From a virus: a stretch of DNA of 23,893 bases. The stretch spans positions 1 to 23,893 of the IMG/VR virus record IMGVR_UViG_3300031784_000198; one strand, given 5' to 3'. A program made the position numbers and the translations under genes. The notes below the pieces were generated by a model. The model was given only the letters and a program-made list of their open reading frames with translations. It was not told the DNA's origin and searched no databases. Position 1 is the first letter of the stretch, and every line of letters starts with the position of its first letter. Below are positions 7,391-13,900 of this stretch, in pieces.

Positions 7391-8902
7391 ATGAAAGAAC
7401 TTCAACTATTAGAGTCTTGGGCAGATAGTATTATTGCTAATGAAGCAGTACAAGATCGTCCACTAACAAGAGATCAGGATATTCAATATCAGGCATCCAG
7501 AAAGTATTCCGATCGTAGTCCAGAGCAAGCATTACAAATGTATGTAGCTGATAAATTAGCTAGCTCTGAACAAATGGATTATGAACAGAACAAACTTATC
7601 AATGCACAGAAACGTGAAAATGAAAAGTTACGTAGAAGCTTACAAGATTTGGGTCAAGAACTAACTGACCATGAGCGTGTAGCACAAGATACTGAACAAC
7701 AAGTTCAACGATTAAAAGATTTAAGTGCCAAATTACGTCCTGCAGGTGAAATACAACAGGCTACTACAAAAGCAAGTGCTGATAAAGTAGAAGCTATGTT
7801 AGCTGATGTAGAGAAATTAAAAACATTACCTGGTATGGATGAAAAGAAATATAAAGAGCTTGTTGATAAGGTTAACCAAATCAAACAAGGTGCAGGTGAT
7901 GAAGAAGTGCAGAAAGTTCAATTGGCACTGGCTGTATTGTCACAGAAACAACAGGTTGATGACCAGATGTTTAACACAGTAATGGCTAGACTAGATGATA
8001 CACAGACTAAACTGGATGCTAAAGAATTACGTTTTAGAAAATACATTACTAAAAAGAGCGGAGATATTGAAGCTCAAACAAGAACACACGGTGATGAACT
8101 TAAAAAATATTCACAAATAGTTAACAAATATAAAGAAGAACTTGATGGCTTCAGTGACTACATGAATACTACAAAAAAAGAAGTTGACAACTCTAAAAAA
8201 GAGGTAGAACAAGCTAAACTAGAAGTAGGACAAGCTAAACTAGAAGTTGAAAAAACTAAACAAGAAGCAATTGCATTGACTAATGAACTTGAATTTAGAT
8301 TCTCACCTGAAGTAAGAAAATCAACAACACGTACTAAGAAGAAACGTGTACCCTCAGTAGATGATATGTTTAAAGCATCATCTAAAGAAATTAACAAATT
8401 AAAACCTAATGCTAGTCCATCTGATGTAGCTGCTGCCACAAAAACTGGAATAGCTAAACCTGCTAAAGCAGGACCTGATATATCTAAACTAGATACTGAC
8501 TTTGAGAGACAACGTAGTTTTGGTATGCAAGCAAAAGATGACGAAAAAGAACCTAAAGACCCTACACAAATGAACGAAGATTTACGACAATATGATGATG
8601 CAGACTTCTTAGAATGGGCTATGGAAAACGTTCCAATTATCATTAGACATTTCTATAGTCGTTACCCAGAGTTAGAAGATACTATACCAAAAGAACAAGT
8701 ACGTGATATGGTTGAAAAATACCTTCCTTACTTGTATCAATACGATGATGTGGATGTTGAATTGATGAACACCTTCTTAGATATTGTAAATAGTAAAATT
8801 AAAAAACAAGGTAAGATCCCAGTTCAGAAAGACTTGTTTAGTTTGGAAGAACAGTTTGAACAACAATTGGACAAACTAATTGGGTTAGAATACATAAAAT
8901 AA
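7391..8902 (+). CDS. Long coiled-coil phage protein, unknown
   Basis: A 503-residue protein, starting 1 nt after the preceding stop. The N-terminus is MKELQLLESWADSIIANE, sharing the x-x-WADS-(I/V)(I) motif with the upstream protein. From about residue 55 to 310 it is an almost continuous coiled coil (many E, K, Q, L), including a heptad repeat EQAKLEV/GQAKLEV near residue 275. After a Lys-rich linker with VPSVDDMF and alternating Ala/Lys/Pro, a compact helical C-terminal domain follows (EDLRQYDDADFLEWAMENVP ... FEQQLDKLIGLEYIK, about 395-503). It is likely coexpressed with the preceding gene. A scaffold, internal-head or tape-like role is possible, but there is no recognised homologue family. 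Confidence 0.5.
   Translation: MKELQLLESWADSIIANEAVQDRPLTRDQDIQYQASRKYSDRSPEQALQMYVADKLASSEQMDYEQNKLINAQKRENEKLRRSLQDLGQELTDHERVAQDTEQQVQRLKDLSAKLRPAGEIQQATTKASADKVEAMLADVEKLKTLPGMDEKKYKELVDKVNQIKQGAGDEEVQKVQLALAVLSQKQQVDDQMFNTVMARLDDTQTKLDAKELRFRKYITKKSGDIEAQTRTHGDELKKYSQIVNKYKEELDGFSDYMNTTKKEVDNSKKEVEQAKLEVGQAKLEVEKTKQEAIALTNELEFRFSPEVRKSTTRTKKKRVPSVDDMFKASSKEINKLKPNASPSDVAAATKTGIAKPAKAGPDISKLDTDFERQRSFGMQAKDDEKEPKDPTQMNEDLRQYDDADFLEWAMENVPIIIRHFYSRYPELEDTIPKEQVRDMVEKYLPYLYQYDDVDVELMNTFLDIVNSKIKKQGKIPVQKDLFSLEEQFEQQLDKLIGLEYIK
8207..8269 (+). repeat. 21-bp tandem repeat encoding heptads
   Basis: Two nearly identical 21-bp units (core caagctaaactagaagt; 8207-8227 and 8228-8248) and one decayed unit (8249-8269) encode EQAKLEV, GQAKLEV and EKTKQEA, lengthening the coiled coil by whole heptads. 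Confidence 0.75.
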
Positions 8903-8924
8903 ATTTATATTTTCCCTTAATCGG

Positions 8925-8932
8925 GATAAATA
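8925..8932 (+). promoter_or_regulatory. Late-like promoter box upstream of gene 32
   Basis: GATAAATACT lies 108 nt before the gp32 ATG and immediately before the sigma70-like -35. T4 gene 32 is also transcribed from both early/middle and late promoters, so a tandem arrangement is plausible here. Confidence 0.45.
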
Positions 8933-8935
8933 CTA

Positions 8936-8964
8936 TTGACAGGAGAGTAAAGTACTGCTATACT
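8936..8964 (+). promoter_or_regulatory. Sigma70-like promoter of gene 32
   Basis: Perfect -35 TTGACA (8936-8941), 17-nt spacer, TG-C before the -10 TATACT (8959-8964): an extended -10. It leaves a leader of about 70 nt before the gp32 start. Confidence 0.75.
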
Positions 8965-8974
8965 TACTCTTGTG

Positions 8975-8994
8975 TTAGTCACTAATAGGTAGTG
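8975..8994 (+). promoter_or_regulatory. Possible leader hairpin in gp32 mRNA
   Basis: CACTA (8980-8984) can pair with TAGTG (8990-8994) around a 5-nt loop. A competing hairpin uses TTAG (8975-8978) with CTAA (8982-8985). T4 gp32 represses its own mRNA through a leader pseudoknot, so alternative structures here could serve the same end; this is inferred. Confidence 0.3.
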
Positions 8995-9040
8995 GCGAAT
9001 ATTAAACAGAGACCATCTCAATTTTATAAGGAAAAATATC

Positions 9041-10036
9041 ATGGCTTCATTAGCAGAAATTCGTGCCCGTATCTCGGCACAAGAAAACAAATCAAACAAC
9101 AAGGGTTCTAACACCCAATCTGACAACTCAGTATACGCACATTGGAATATGGATGAAGGCACAACTGCTACCATTCGTTTCTTACCTGATGGCAATACAA
9201 AGAACGATTTCTTCTGGGTTGAAAAGCAAATCATCAAACTCCCATTCAATGGTGTTAAGGGTGATCCTAATGTAAAACAAATTGTAGTACAAGTACCCTG
9301 CGTAGAGATGTATGGGGACAGTTGTCCTGTCTTGGCAGAAGTTCGTCCATGGTACAAAGACGAAAGTTTGAAAGAACTAGCAAACAAATATTGGAAGAAA
9401 CGCAGTTATATCTTTCAAGGTTTTGTACGTCAGAACCCACTAGGTGATGACAAAACACCAGCGAATCCTATTCGCAGATTCATTATCAGTCCACAAATTA
9501 TTCCAATTATTAAAGCTGGATTGATGGACCCAGAGATTGAAGAATTACCAACAGACTATTTGCGTGGTCTTGACTTTAACGTTAAGAAAACAAGCAAAGG
9601 TGGTTATGCTGATTATTCAACAAGCAATTGGGCACGTAAAGAATCAACACTAACAGAAGCAGAACAAGCGGCAATCGAAGCACATGGTTTATTTGATTTG
9701 TCTGAGTTCTTACCTAAGAAGCCAACAGCGGCTGAGTTAAACATTATCAAAGAAATGTTTGAAGCATCGGTTGATGGTCGTCCTTATGATAATGAACGTT
9801 GGGGCAATTACTATCGTCCATATGGACTTGAAGCACCTGCAGGGTCGACAGCGGATCAACATTCAGCTCCTACTGAAAATAGGGCACCCGCAACAGCACC
9901 AGTAGCAGAATCTTCAGCTCCTTGGGATGATGCACCAGTTACAACTTCTGCACCAATTGAAGTACCTAAGACAGCTCCGGCAAGTGACAAAGCACAAGAC
10001 ATTCTAGCAATGATTCGTGCCAGAAAAACTGCTTAA
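9041..10036 (+). CDS. 32: Single-stranded DNA-binding protein gp32
   Basis: A 331-residue helix-destabilising protein for replication and recombination. The core matches T4 gp32: YAHWNMDEGTTATIRFLPDG at 32-51, FFWVEKQIIKLPFNG, the zinc-ribbon region CVEMYGDSCPV (Cys87, Cys95), the aromatic DNA-binding segment KKRSYIFQGFVRQNPL, FIISPQI, and DLSEFLPKKPTAAEL. The usual third Cys after CPV is Leu here, so classic His-Cys3 zinc binding may be altered. A Pro/Ala/Ser-rich linker (about 275-315) leads to a short C-terminal helix, DILAMIRARKTA; the N-terminus, AEIRARISA, carries a similar IRAR motif. AAGGAA at 9028-9033 is the ribosome-binding site. It heads the recombination cassette with UvsX and UvsY and has a dual promoter region. 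Confidence 0.92.
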   Translation: MASLAEIRARISAQENKSNNKGSNTQSDNSVYAHWNMDEGTTATIRFLPDGNTKNDFFWVEKQIIKLPFNGVKGDPNVKQIVVQVPCVEMYGDSCPVLAEVRPWYKDESLKELANKYWKKRSYIFQGFVRQNPLGDDKTPANPIRRFIISPQIIPIIKAGLMDPEIEELPTDYLRGLDFNVKKTSKGGYADYSTSNWARKESTLTEAEQAAIEAHGLFDLSEFLPKKPTAAELNIIKEMFEASVDGRPYDNERWGNYYRPYGLEAPAGSTADQHSAPTENRAPATAPVAESSAPWDDAPVTTSAPIEVPKTAPASDKAQDILAMIRARKTA

Positions 10037-10043
10037 AAGAAAA

Positions 10044-10063
10044 TGGGGGAGTTACCTCCCTCA
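10044..10063 (+). terminator. Intercistronic hairpin after gp32
   Basis: TGGGGGAG-TTAC-CTCCCTCA forms an 8-bp stem (one G-T wobble) with a 4-nt loop. It is not followed by a T-run (only ATCTT), so it may be an attenuator or a 3' stabiliser of gp32 mRNA rather than a full terminator. Confidence 0.5.
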
Positions 10064-10078
10064 TCTTAAGGAGAACAT

Positions 10079-10315
10079 ATGACATTACCAGATGAAAGAT
10101 ACCGTGCTTTAAAGCAAGGTAAAAAACTACTGGAAGAGTTATGCGATCCGGGCAAGACTCCTAGAGTACCAAGTATTGTAAGAGACCGTGCCCGTGCCGC
10201 ACTAAGACACTTCCCGAACGAACATGAGTTAGATAGAATTGCGGATCAATGCCCAGACTACCTTGACAAAATTTCGTTTAGTGATAAACTAATACATAGA
10301 CAACTAGGAGATTAA
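10079..10315 (+). CDS. Small BPSL0761-family-like protein
   Basis: A 78-residue protein with the pattern MTLPDERYRALKQGKKLLEEL, then LCDPGKTPRVPSIVRDRARAALRHFPNEHELDRIAD. This resembles the BPSL0761 family of short proteins found in Burkholderia, Pseudomonas and relatives, characterised by a TPDER start and an LRH(Y/F)P motif; their function is unknown. Finding one between gp32 and UvsX suggests acquisition from a proteobacterial host, or that the bacterial copies came from phages. A strong AAGGAG site (10068-10073) lies 5 nt upstream. The stop is 3 nt before the UvsX start. Many basic residues make nucleic-acid binding possible, but nothing specific shows it. Confidence 0.6.
   Translation: MTLPDERYRALKQGKKLLEELCDPGKTPRVPSIVRDRARAALRHFPNEHELDRIADQCPDYLDKISFSDKLIHRQLGD
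10306..10310 (+). promoter_or_regulatory. Ribosome-binding site fixing the TTG start of uvsX
   Basis: AGGAG lies 6 nt before TTG at 10317. No in-frame ATG occurs near it, so the rare TTG initiation codon is supported. Confidence 0.65.
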
Positions 10316-10316
10316 A

Positions 10317-11390
10317 TTGGTAAAACCATTCGATGTTAGTAAATTTAGAAAAGATATAACAAAAAGTATTGAAGGATTAAGTATTGGATTCAACGACCCA
10401 ACTGACTGGATTAGCACAGGAAATTACGCACTTAACTATCTTATTAGTGGTGATTTTAACAAAGGGGTTCCTTTGGGCAAGGTTACTGTATTTGCTGGTG
10501 AAAGCGGTGCAGGCAAGTCCTTTATTTGCTCCGGGAACCTTATACGACACGCACAACAACAAGGAATCTTTGTTGTTCTCATTGATTCGGAGAATGCGTT
10601 AGACGAAGCATGGTTACACGCATTAGAGGTATCTACTGCTGAAGATAAGTTATTAAAACTCAACATGGCAATGATTGATGATGTGGGTAAGACTATTTCA
10701 ACATTCGTTAAAGACTATAAAAATTTATCAGAGGCTGATAGACCAAAAGTCTTGTTTGTACTTGATTCATTGGGAATGTTGTTGACCCCCACAGACGTAA
10801 ATCAGTTTGAAGCAGGTGATATGAAAGGTGACATGGGTCGTAAGCCTAAAGCACTAACAGCACTTGTTCGTAACTGTGTTAATATGTTTGGTTCATTGAA
10901 CATTGGCTTAGTTGCTACTAATCACACATATGCTAGTCAAGATATGTTTGATCCAGATGATAAAATCTCAGGTGGTCAAGGTTTTGTTTACGCATCAAGT
11001 ATCGTTGTTGCTATGAAGAAACTTAAACTTAAAGAAGATGAAGATGGTAATAAGATTAGTGATGTGCGAGGTATTCGTGCGGCATGTAAGATTATGAAAA
11101 CTCGCTATGCGAAACCATTTGAATCAGTGCAAGTTAAGATTCCATATGAAACAGGTATGAGCCCTTACTCAGGCTTATTAGATATGATTGAGAAGGCTGA
11201 ACTTGTTAAGAAAGAAGGTAACAGTCTTGTGTATACGACACTTGATGGTGAAATCATTAAGAAGTTTCGTAAAGCATGGGAAGCAAATACTGATGGTTGC
11301 TTAGATAAAGTAATGAATGAGTATAGTCAAAAATCAACGTCAACGTCAAAGATAAGTAATGTACAACCTGAGGAGGAGGGTACAGAATGA
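10317..11390 (+). CDS. uvsX: UvsX RecA-like recombinase
   Basis: A 357-residue RecA/UvsX family strand-exchange ATPase. The N-terminal part has the conserved WISTGNYALNYLISGDFNKGVPLGKV, then Walker A GESGAGKS (61-68), LIDSENALDEAWL with the catalytic Glu, and Walker B KVLFVLDSLGML (Asp150). DNA-loop regions follow: FEAGDMKGDMGRKPKALTALVR (L1) and the NHTYASQDMFDPDDKISGGQGF region (L2), with the Tyr/Gly features typical of UvsX. The C-terminus ends in an acidic QPEEEGTE tail. It forms filaments on gp32-coated single strands with UvsY as mediator, and both partners are encoded here. It overlaps the next gene by 4 nt, where its 3' end supplies an AGGAGGAGG ribosome-binding site. Confidence 0.95.
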   Translation: MVKPFDVSKFRKDITKSIEGLSIGFNDPTDWISTGNYALNYLISGDFNKGVPLGKVTVFAGESGAGKSFICSGNLIRHAQQQGIFVVLIDSENALDEAWLHALEVSTAEDKLLKLNMAMIDDVGKTISTFVKDYKNLSEADRPKVLFVLDSLGMLLTPTDVNQFEAGDMKGDMGRKPKALTALVRNCVNMFGSLNIGLVATNHTYASQDMFDPDDKISGGQGFVYASSIVVAMKKLKLKEDEDGNKISDVRGIRAACKIMKTRYAKPFESVQVKIPYETGMSPYSGLLDMIEKAELVKKEGNSLVYTTLDGEIIKKFRKAWEANTDGCLDKVMNEYSQKSTSTSKISNVQPEEEGTE

Positions 11391-11638
11391 GTTTAGATTT
11401 TGTTGCTGAAGTTTGGGATGCACTACGTTCACATATTGATTTTAATGAACGTAGTGATGCCGCAGACACATTAATCAATTTATTGATTGATAACAACTAC
11501 GAAGCTGACGATATCAAAAGTGCGTTCAGAGGTGACAAGGAGATGCTAGGTGCATTGAAAGGTTACGCTGAACAACATGATATTGAGGAAGACTACGAAG
11601 AATTTGAAGAAGATGAAGACCAAGACGAAGATTGGTAA
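11387..11638 (+). CDS. Small protein with extremely acidic tail, unknown
   Basis: An 83-residue protein between uvsX and uvsY. Residues 1-65 form a predicted helical domain (FVAEVWDALRSHIDFNERSDAADTLINLLIDNNYEADDIKSAF), and the last 20 residues are almost all Asp/Glu with a final DEDW. Its ATG overlaps the uvsX stop and has a very strong ribosome-binding site (11371-11379), so it is probably made in large amounts. Its place in the cassette suggests it modulates gp32/UvsX/UvsY; acidic tails of ssDNA-binding proteins often recruit partners or mimic DNA. No homologue is named with confidence. Confidence 0.55.
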   Translation: MSLDFVAEVWDALRSHIDFNERSDAADTLINLLIDNNYEADDIKSAFRGDKEMLGALKGYAEQHDIEEDYEEFEEDEDQDEDW

Positions 11639-11641
11639 TCA

Positions 11642-12100
11642 ATGAATTGGTACACCAGAGTAAGCGCAAGTATATCAGTAATTCCTGATTTTATCTCGCA
11701 TTATGAAAACGAGTTATTATCTGCAAAGCAAGATGTTAAAATCTATGGTAACGTAGAAAAGAACATTGCGGCATTGCCCGGAGTTACTGAACATCGATTC
11801 AACCAGCTTCAAGAAATTGAAGCTGTGTTGGGTTATCTAAATTTACAATTACGAAAAATCCGACGTAAACACTTTCAAAAATATTTGGAAGCATATAATC
11901 GTGCATTAACAAGTCGTGATGCTGAAAAATATGTTGACGGCGAAGATGAAGTCATTGACTATGAAACCATTATCAACGAAGTTGCATTACTACGTAATCG
12001 TTGGTTAGGTGTGCTTAAAGGCATTGAAGCAAAACAATGGCAACTAGGTCACATTGTACGATTGCGTACAGCTGGAATGGAAGATATTACAATCGGGTAA
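11642..12100 (+). CDS. uvsY: UvsY recombination mediator
   Basis: A 152-residue, mainly helical protein. The C-terminal half (KYLEAYNRALTSRDAEKYVD, then VIDYETIINEVALLRNRWLGVLKGIEAKQWQLGHIVRLRTAGMED) matches the UvsY pattern of a Tyr/Arg-rich middle, an NxxxxRxW.G.ldai.sk.w.i.hi..lR.ag. block, and a length close to T4 UvsY (137). UvsY loads UvsX onto gp32-covered single strands. The position just downstream of uvsX supports this strongly. The N-terminal extension (WYTRVSASISVIPDFISHYENEL) is longer than in T4. The start ATG lies 3 nt after the preceding stop and has no clear Shine-Dalgarno, suggesting translational coupling. Confidence 0.8.
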   Translation: MNWYTRVSASISVIPDFISHYENELLSAKQDVKIYGNVEKNIAALPGVTEHRFNQLQEIEAVLGYLNLQLRKIRRKHFQKYLEAYNRALTSRDAEKYVDGEDEVIDYETIINEVALLRNRWLGVLKGIEAKQWQLGHIVRLRTAGMEDITIG

Positions 12101-12107
12101 GATGTGA

Positions 12108-12136
12108 TTGTAGTTTAATCAACACCGTGATATAAT
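12108..12136 (+). promoter_or_regulatory. Probable sigma70-like promoter of the 12163 gene
   Basis: Weak -35 TTGTAG (12108-12113), 17-nt spacer ending GTGA, consensus -10 TATAAT (12131-12136) with TGA before it. It fits the set of promoters in this window that share GTG-N-TA-N-AAT. Confidence 0.6.
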
Positions 12137-12162
12137 ATATCATAAACATAGGAATAAATTAA

Positions 12163-13002
12163 ATGTCTACAACATCTTGTCCTTCAATAACAGGGTACGG
12201 TGCATCAGGTATATCTGCAGGTACAAATTCTCTAGGTAACATTAACTTGAGTAGTTTAAACAGCACTATCAATTTGTCATCCGCTCAAATTTCTGGCATA
12301 CAAGCAGATGATTTATTTACCTTTGATTATAGAATTAATCCTAATGTAAAAAAATATGAAATTTACGAATTTACAGAAGATGTACTAGCATTGAGTGTAA
12401 CTTGGAATAGAATGCGGGCAAATAGTGTTAGTACTGTAACTAAACTTACTGATAATGAATTGTTTAGAAACATAACCGCAGACGACAGAACATTAGCAGA
12501 TACTATTGCTAACTACTACAGCAAAAAAATTATGATGATGAAACTAGTAAACACCAGGTTTACTAGTTATAGAACAGACCTTAATGAGTTTGTTCACGGT
12601 GATCGTAAAAAAATTGTAGATAAGATGTTTGGATTGGCTTATTACTTGCCATCATTCTATGACTATGATGTAAAACTTGATGCGGTTAAATCAGAACTTG
12701 TACTTAAACAAGAATGGTCTACAAATAATAAGATGAACGGTAAACAGCAGTCAATAGTTCTTACGCCATTAAGACGTTTACGTAGGAAAACTAAATCATT
12801 GGATGCATATCATTATTGGTTAAAAACTACAAACGGAACCGGAGTATTGATTGCGTTGCAACCTAACAACACTTTATTGAAGCTTTGGGAGCATTTTTTC
12901 AATAAAAATGAGCAAATTGTAATCTCAGGAACAACTTTTTGTAAGACTTTAGACGGATTTGAATACTTGAGTATTAAAAATTGGGAAATAGTACACGGTT
13001 GA
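12163..13002 (+). CDS. Unknown phage protein
   Basis: A 279-residue protein of no recognised family. Residues 1-45 are Ser/Asn/Gly-rich and low in complexity (GYGASGISAGTNSLGNINLSS), like linkers or adhesive N-termini. The remainder is a mixed alpha/beta domain with helical FRNITADDRTLADTIANYYSKKIMMMKL, a basic stretch (LTPLRRLRRKTKSLDAYHYW), and a beta-rich end that includes LIALQPNNTLLKLWEHFFN and ISGTTFCKTLDGFEYLSIKNWEIVHG. The ribosome-binding site AGGA lies 9 nt before the ATG, and the gene has its own sigma70-like promoter. The -35 of the following promoter overlaps its stop codon. No motif supports an enzymatic assignment. Confidence 0.5.
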   Translation: MSTTSCPSITGYGASGISAGTNSLGNINLSSLNSTINLSSAQISGIQADDLFTFDYRINPNVKKYEIYEFTEDVLALSVTWNRMRANSVSTVTKLTDNELFRNITADDRTLADTIANYYSKKIMMMKLVNTRFTSYRTDLNEFVHGDRKKIVDKMFGLAYYLPSFYDYDVKLDAVKSELVLKQEWSTNNKMNGKQQSIVLTPLRRLRRKTKSLDAYHYWLKTTNGTGVLIALQPNNTLLKLWEHFFNKNEQIVISGTTFCKTLDGFEYLSIKNWEIVHG

Positions 13003-13027
13003 CAATAAATGGGTCCCGTGATACAAT
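12999..13027 (+). promoter_or_regulatory. Promoter cassette 1 (sigma70-like)
   Basis: TTGACA (12999-13004), 17-nt spacer, TGA-TACAAT (13022-13027). It is followed by AATACTTGTATT (13025-13036), a 5+2+5 inverted repeat overlapping the -10 and the start region. It shares AATAAATGG in the spacer with the two next promoters. Confidence 0.85.
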
Positions 13028-13059
13028 ACTTGTATTGAAACTGATAAAGAGGACTACAA

Positions 13060-13437
13060 ATGACTACAGAATTCAAATCTTGGGAAGAGTTGACTCAGTT
13101 GGAACAAGCCCAATCTATATATTGGGATATGTATAAGGACGCTTATGGTGTTCGTCCTCGTGGTGTTGATACTTCGGGTTGGACTCTGGCAGATTTTGAT
13201 GCAGAATTTGAAGGACTCCGTGTGGCTATTGAAGCCGAAGACAAGGCCCGTAAAGAGGCAGAGTCTACTGCAACTGTTGTTTTTGAGCAACGGATTCAAT
13301 CATTGATTGATGCTGGTGCTAAGGACCGTGCAACAGCAATGCGCTGGATCCACGAAGCTGAGGACACTCAGGGTGATGATGAGTACTTGTGCTATACATT
13401 GGGCTTGCCCTATCAGTATTTTCGTAAGGTAGCATAA
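13060..13437 (+). CDS. Small phage protein, unknown
   Basis: A 125-residue acidic protein. The N-terminal part, EQAQSIYWDMYKDAYGVRPRGVDTSGWTLADFDAEFEGL, resembles short proteins found repeatedly in aquatic phages (MYKDxYGxRPR signature), and a second part (AKDRATAMRWIHEAEDTQGDDEYLCYTLGLPYQYF) looks helical. It has a consensus promoter and an AAAGAGGA ribosome-binding site (13046-13053), so it should be well expressed as a short transcript. Its codons (many CGT, GGT, TTG) differ from the TTA/AGA-rich neighbours downstream. No catalytic motif or known function is recognised. Confidence 0.5.
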   Translation: MTTEFKSWEELTQLEQAQSIYWDMYKDAYGVRPRGVDTSGWTLADFDAEFEGLRVAIEAEDKARKEAESTATVVFEQRIQSLIDAGAKDRATAMRWIHEAEDTQGDDEYLCYTLGLPYQYFRKVA

Positions 13438-13438
13438 T

Positions 13439-13467
13439 TTGACAATAAATGGGCATTGTGCTACAAT
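13439..13467 (+). promoter_or_regulatory. Promoter cassette 2 (sigma70-like)
   Basis: TTGACA (13439-13444), 17-nt spacer containing AATAAATGGGCATT, TGC-TACAAT (13462-13467), then AATACTTGTATA (13465-13476). It places transcription initiation near 13474, downstream of any start at 13449. Confidence 0.85.
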
Positions 13468-13496
13468 ACTTGTATAGATTGATTAAAGGAGCTTAT

Positions 13497-13844
13497 ATGT
13501 CTTATTTCAACGTTGATGAAGATTCACGCACTAGCACAACTGCTTGGTACGCCCGGCAAGATTGTGAACAGTACAATAGTGATCACAAGCATTTATATAC
13601 TAAAGATCAAATTTTATCAGGTGAATTATTGAAAAAAGCGGCTGAAACTGCATACTTTCGTAGTCGTGTGTTTTTGAATTTCCGTGAAAAATTTATGACT
13701 GTCAAAGTTGAGGCACCGCAACTTGCTGATAAAATTAGTAATGAAGTAGAACAGTTACTAATTCATGCAGGAAAGACTGGTGTATATGTTAAACACGGTA
13801 AAGCTAGTATAATTTTTGAATTCGCACATCGTAAAATTTGCTAA
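13497..13844 (+). CDS. Small phage protein, unknown
   Basis: A 115-residue protein starting MSYFNVDEDSRTSTTAWYARQD. The frame is open from 13449, but that start would lie inside the promoter spacer; the ATG at 13497 follows AAAGGAG (13485-13491) by 5 nt and is the supported start. The sequence is a mixture of helical segments (LSGELLKKAAETAYFRSRVFLNFREKF, then ADKISNEVEQLLIHAG) and a basic C-terminal end (GKASIIFEFAHRKIC). It has its own strong promoter and lies between two other genes with near-identical promoters. The -35 of the next promoter overlaps its 3' end. Function unknown. Confidence 0.55.
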   Translation: MSYFNVDEDSRTSTTAWYARQDCEQYNSDHKHLYTKDQILSGELLKKAAETAYFRSRVFLNFREKFMTVKVEAPQLADKISNEVEQLLIHAGKTGVYVKHGKASIIFEFAHRKIC

Positions 13845-13866
13845 TAAATGGCATTCGTGCTATAAT
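13838..13866 (+). promoter_or_regulatory. Promoter cassette 3 (sigma70-like)
   Basis: TTGCTA (13838-13843), 17-nt spacer with AATAAATGG, TGC-TATAAT (13861-13866), then AATACTTGTATT (13864-13875). Third copy of the same cassette in 870 nt. Confidence 0.82.
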
Positions 13867-13900
13867 ACTTGTATTGATTGATTAACACACAGGAGAAGCT

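Noticed and set aside
6804-8643. Long minus-strand open frames opposite the 6007 and 7391 genes
   Set aside because: They are Ser/Leu/Ile-rich mirror frames of AT-rich helical genes, without ribosome-binding sites or recognisable domains.
10044-10063. Hairpin after gp32 as a full rho-independent terminator
   Set aside because: There is no T-run after the stem, and the UvsX genes downstream show no promoter of their own, so read-through is expected.
13005-13013. AATAAATGG inside the three promoter cassettes read as late-type boxes
   Set aside because: The last base differs from the box and the string sits between well-formed -35 and -10 hexamers at fixed spacing; the sigma70 reading explains it.
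13449-13496. N-terminal extension of the 13497 gene from an in-frame start at 13449
   Set aside because: It lies inside the spacer of the promoter whose start site is near 13474, while the ATG at 13497 has AAAGGAG 5 nt upstream.
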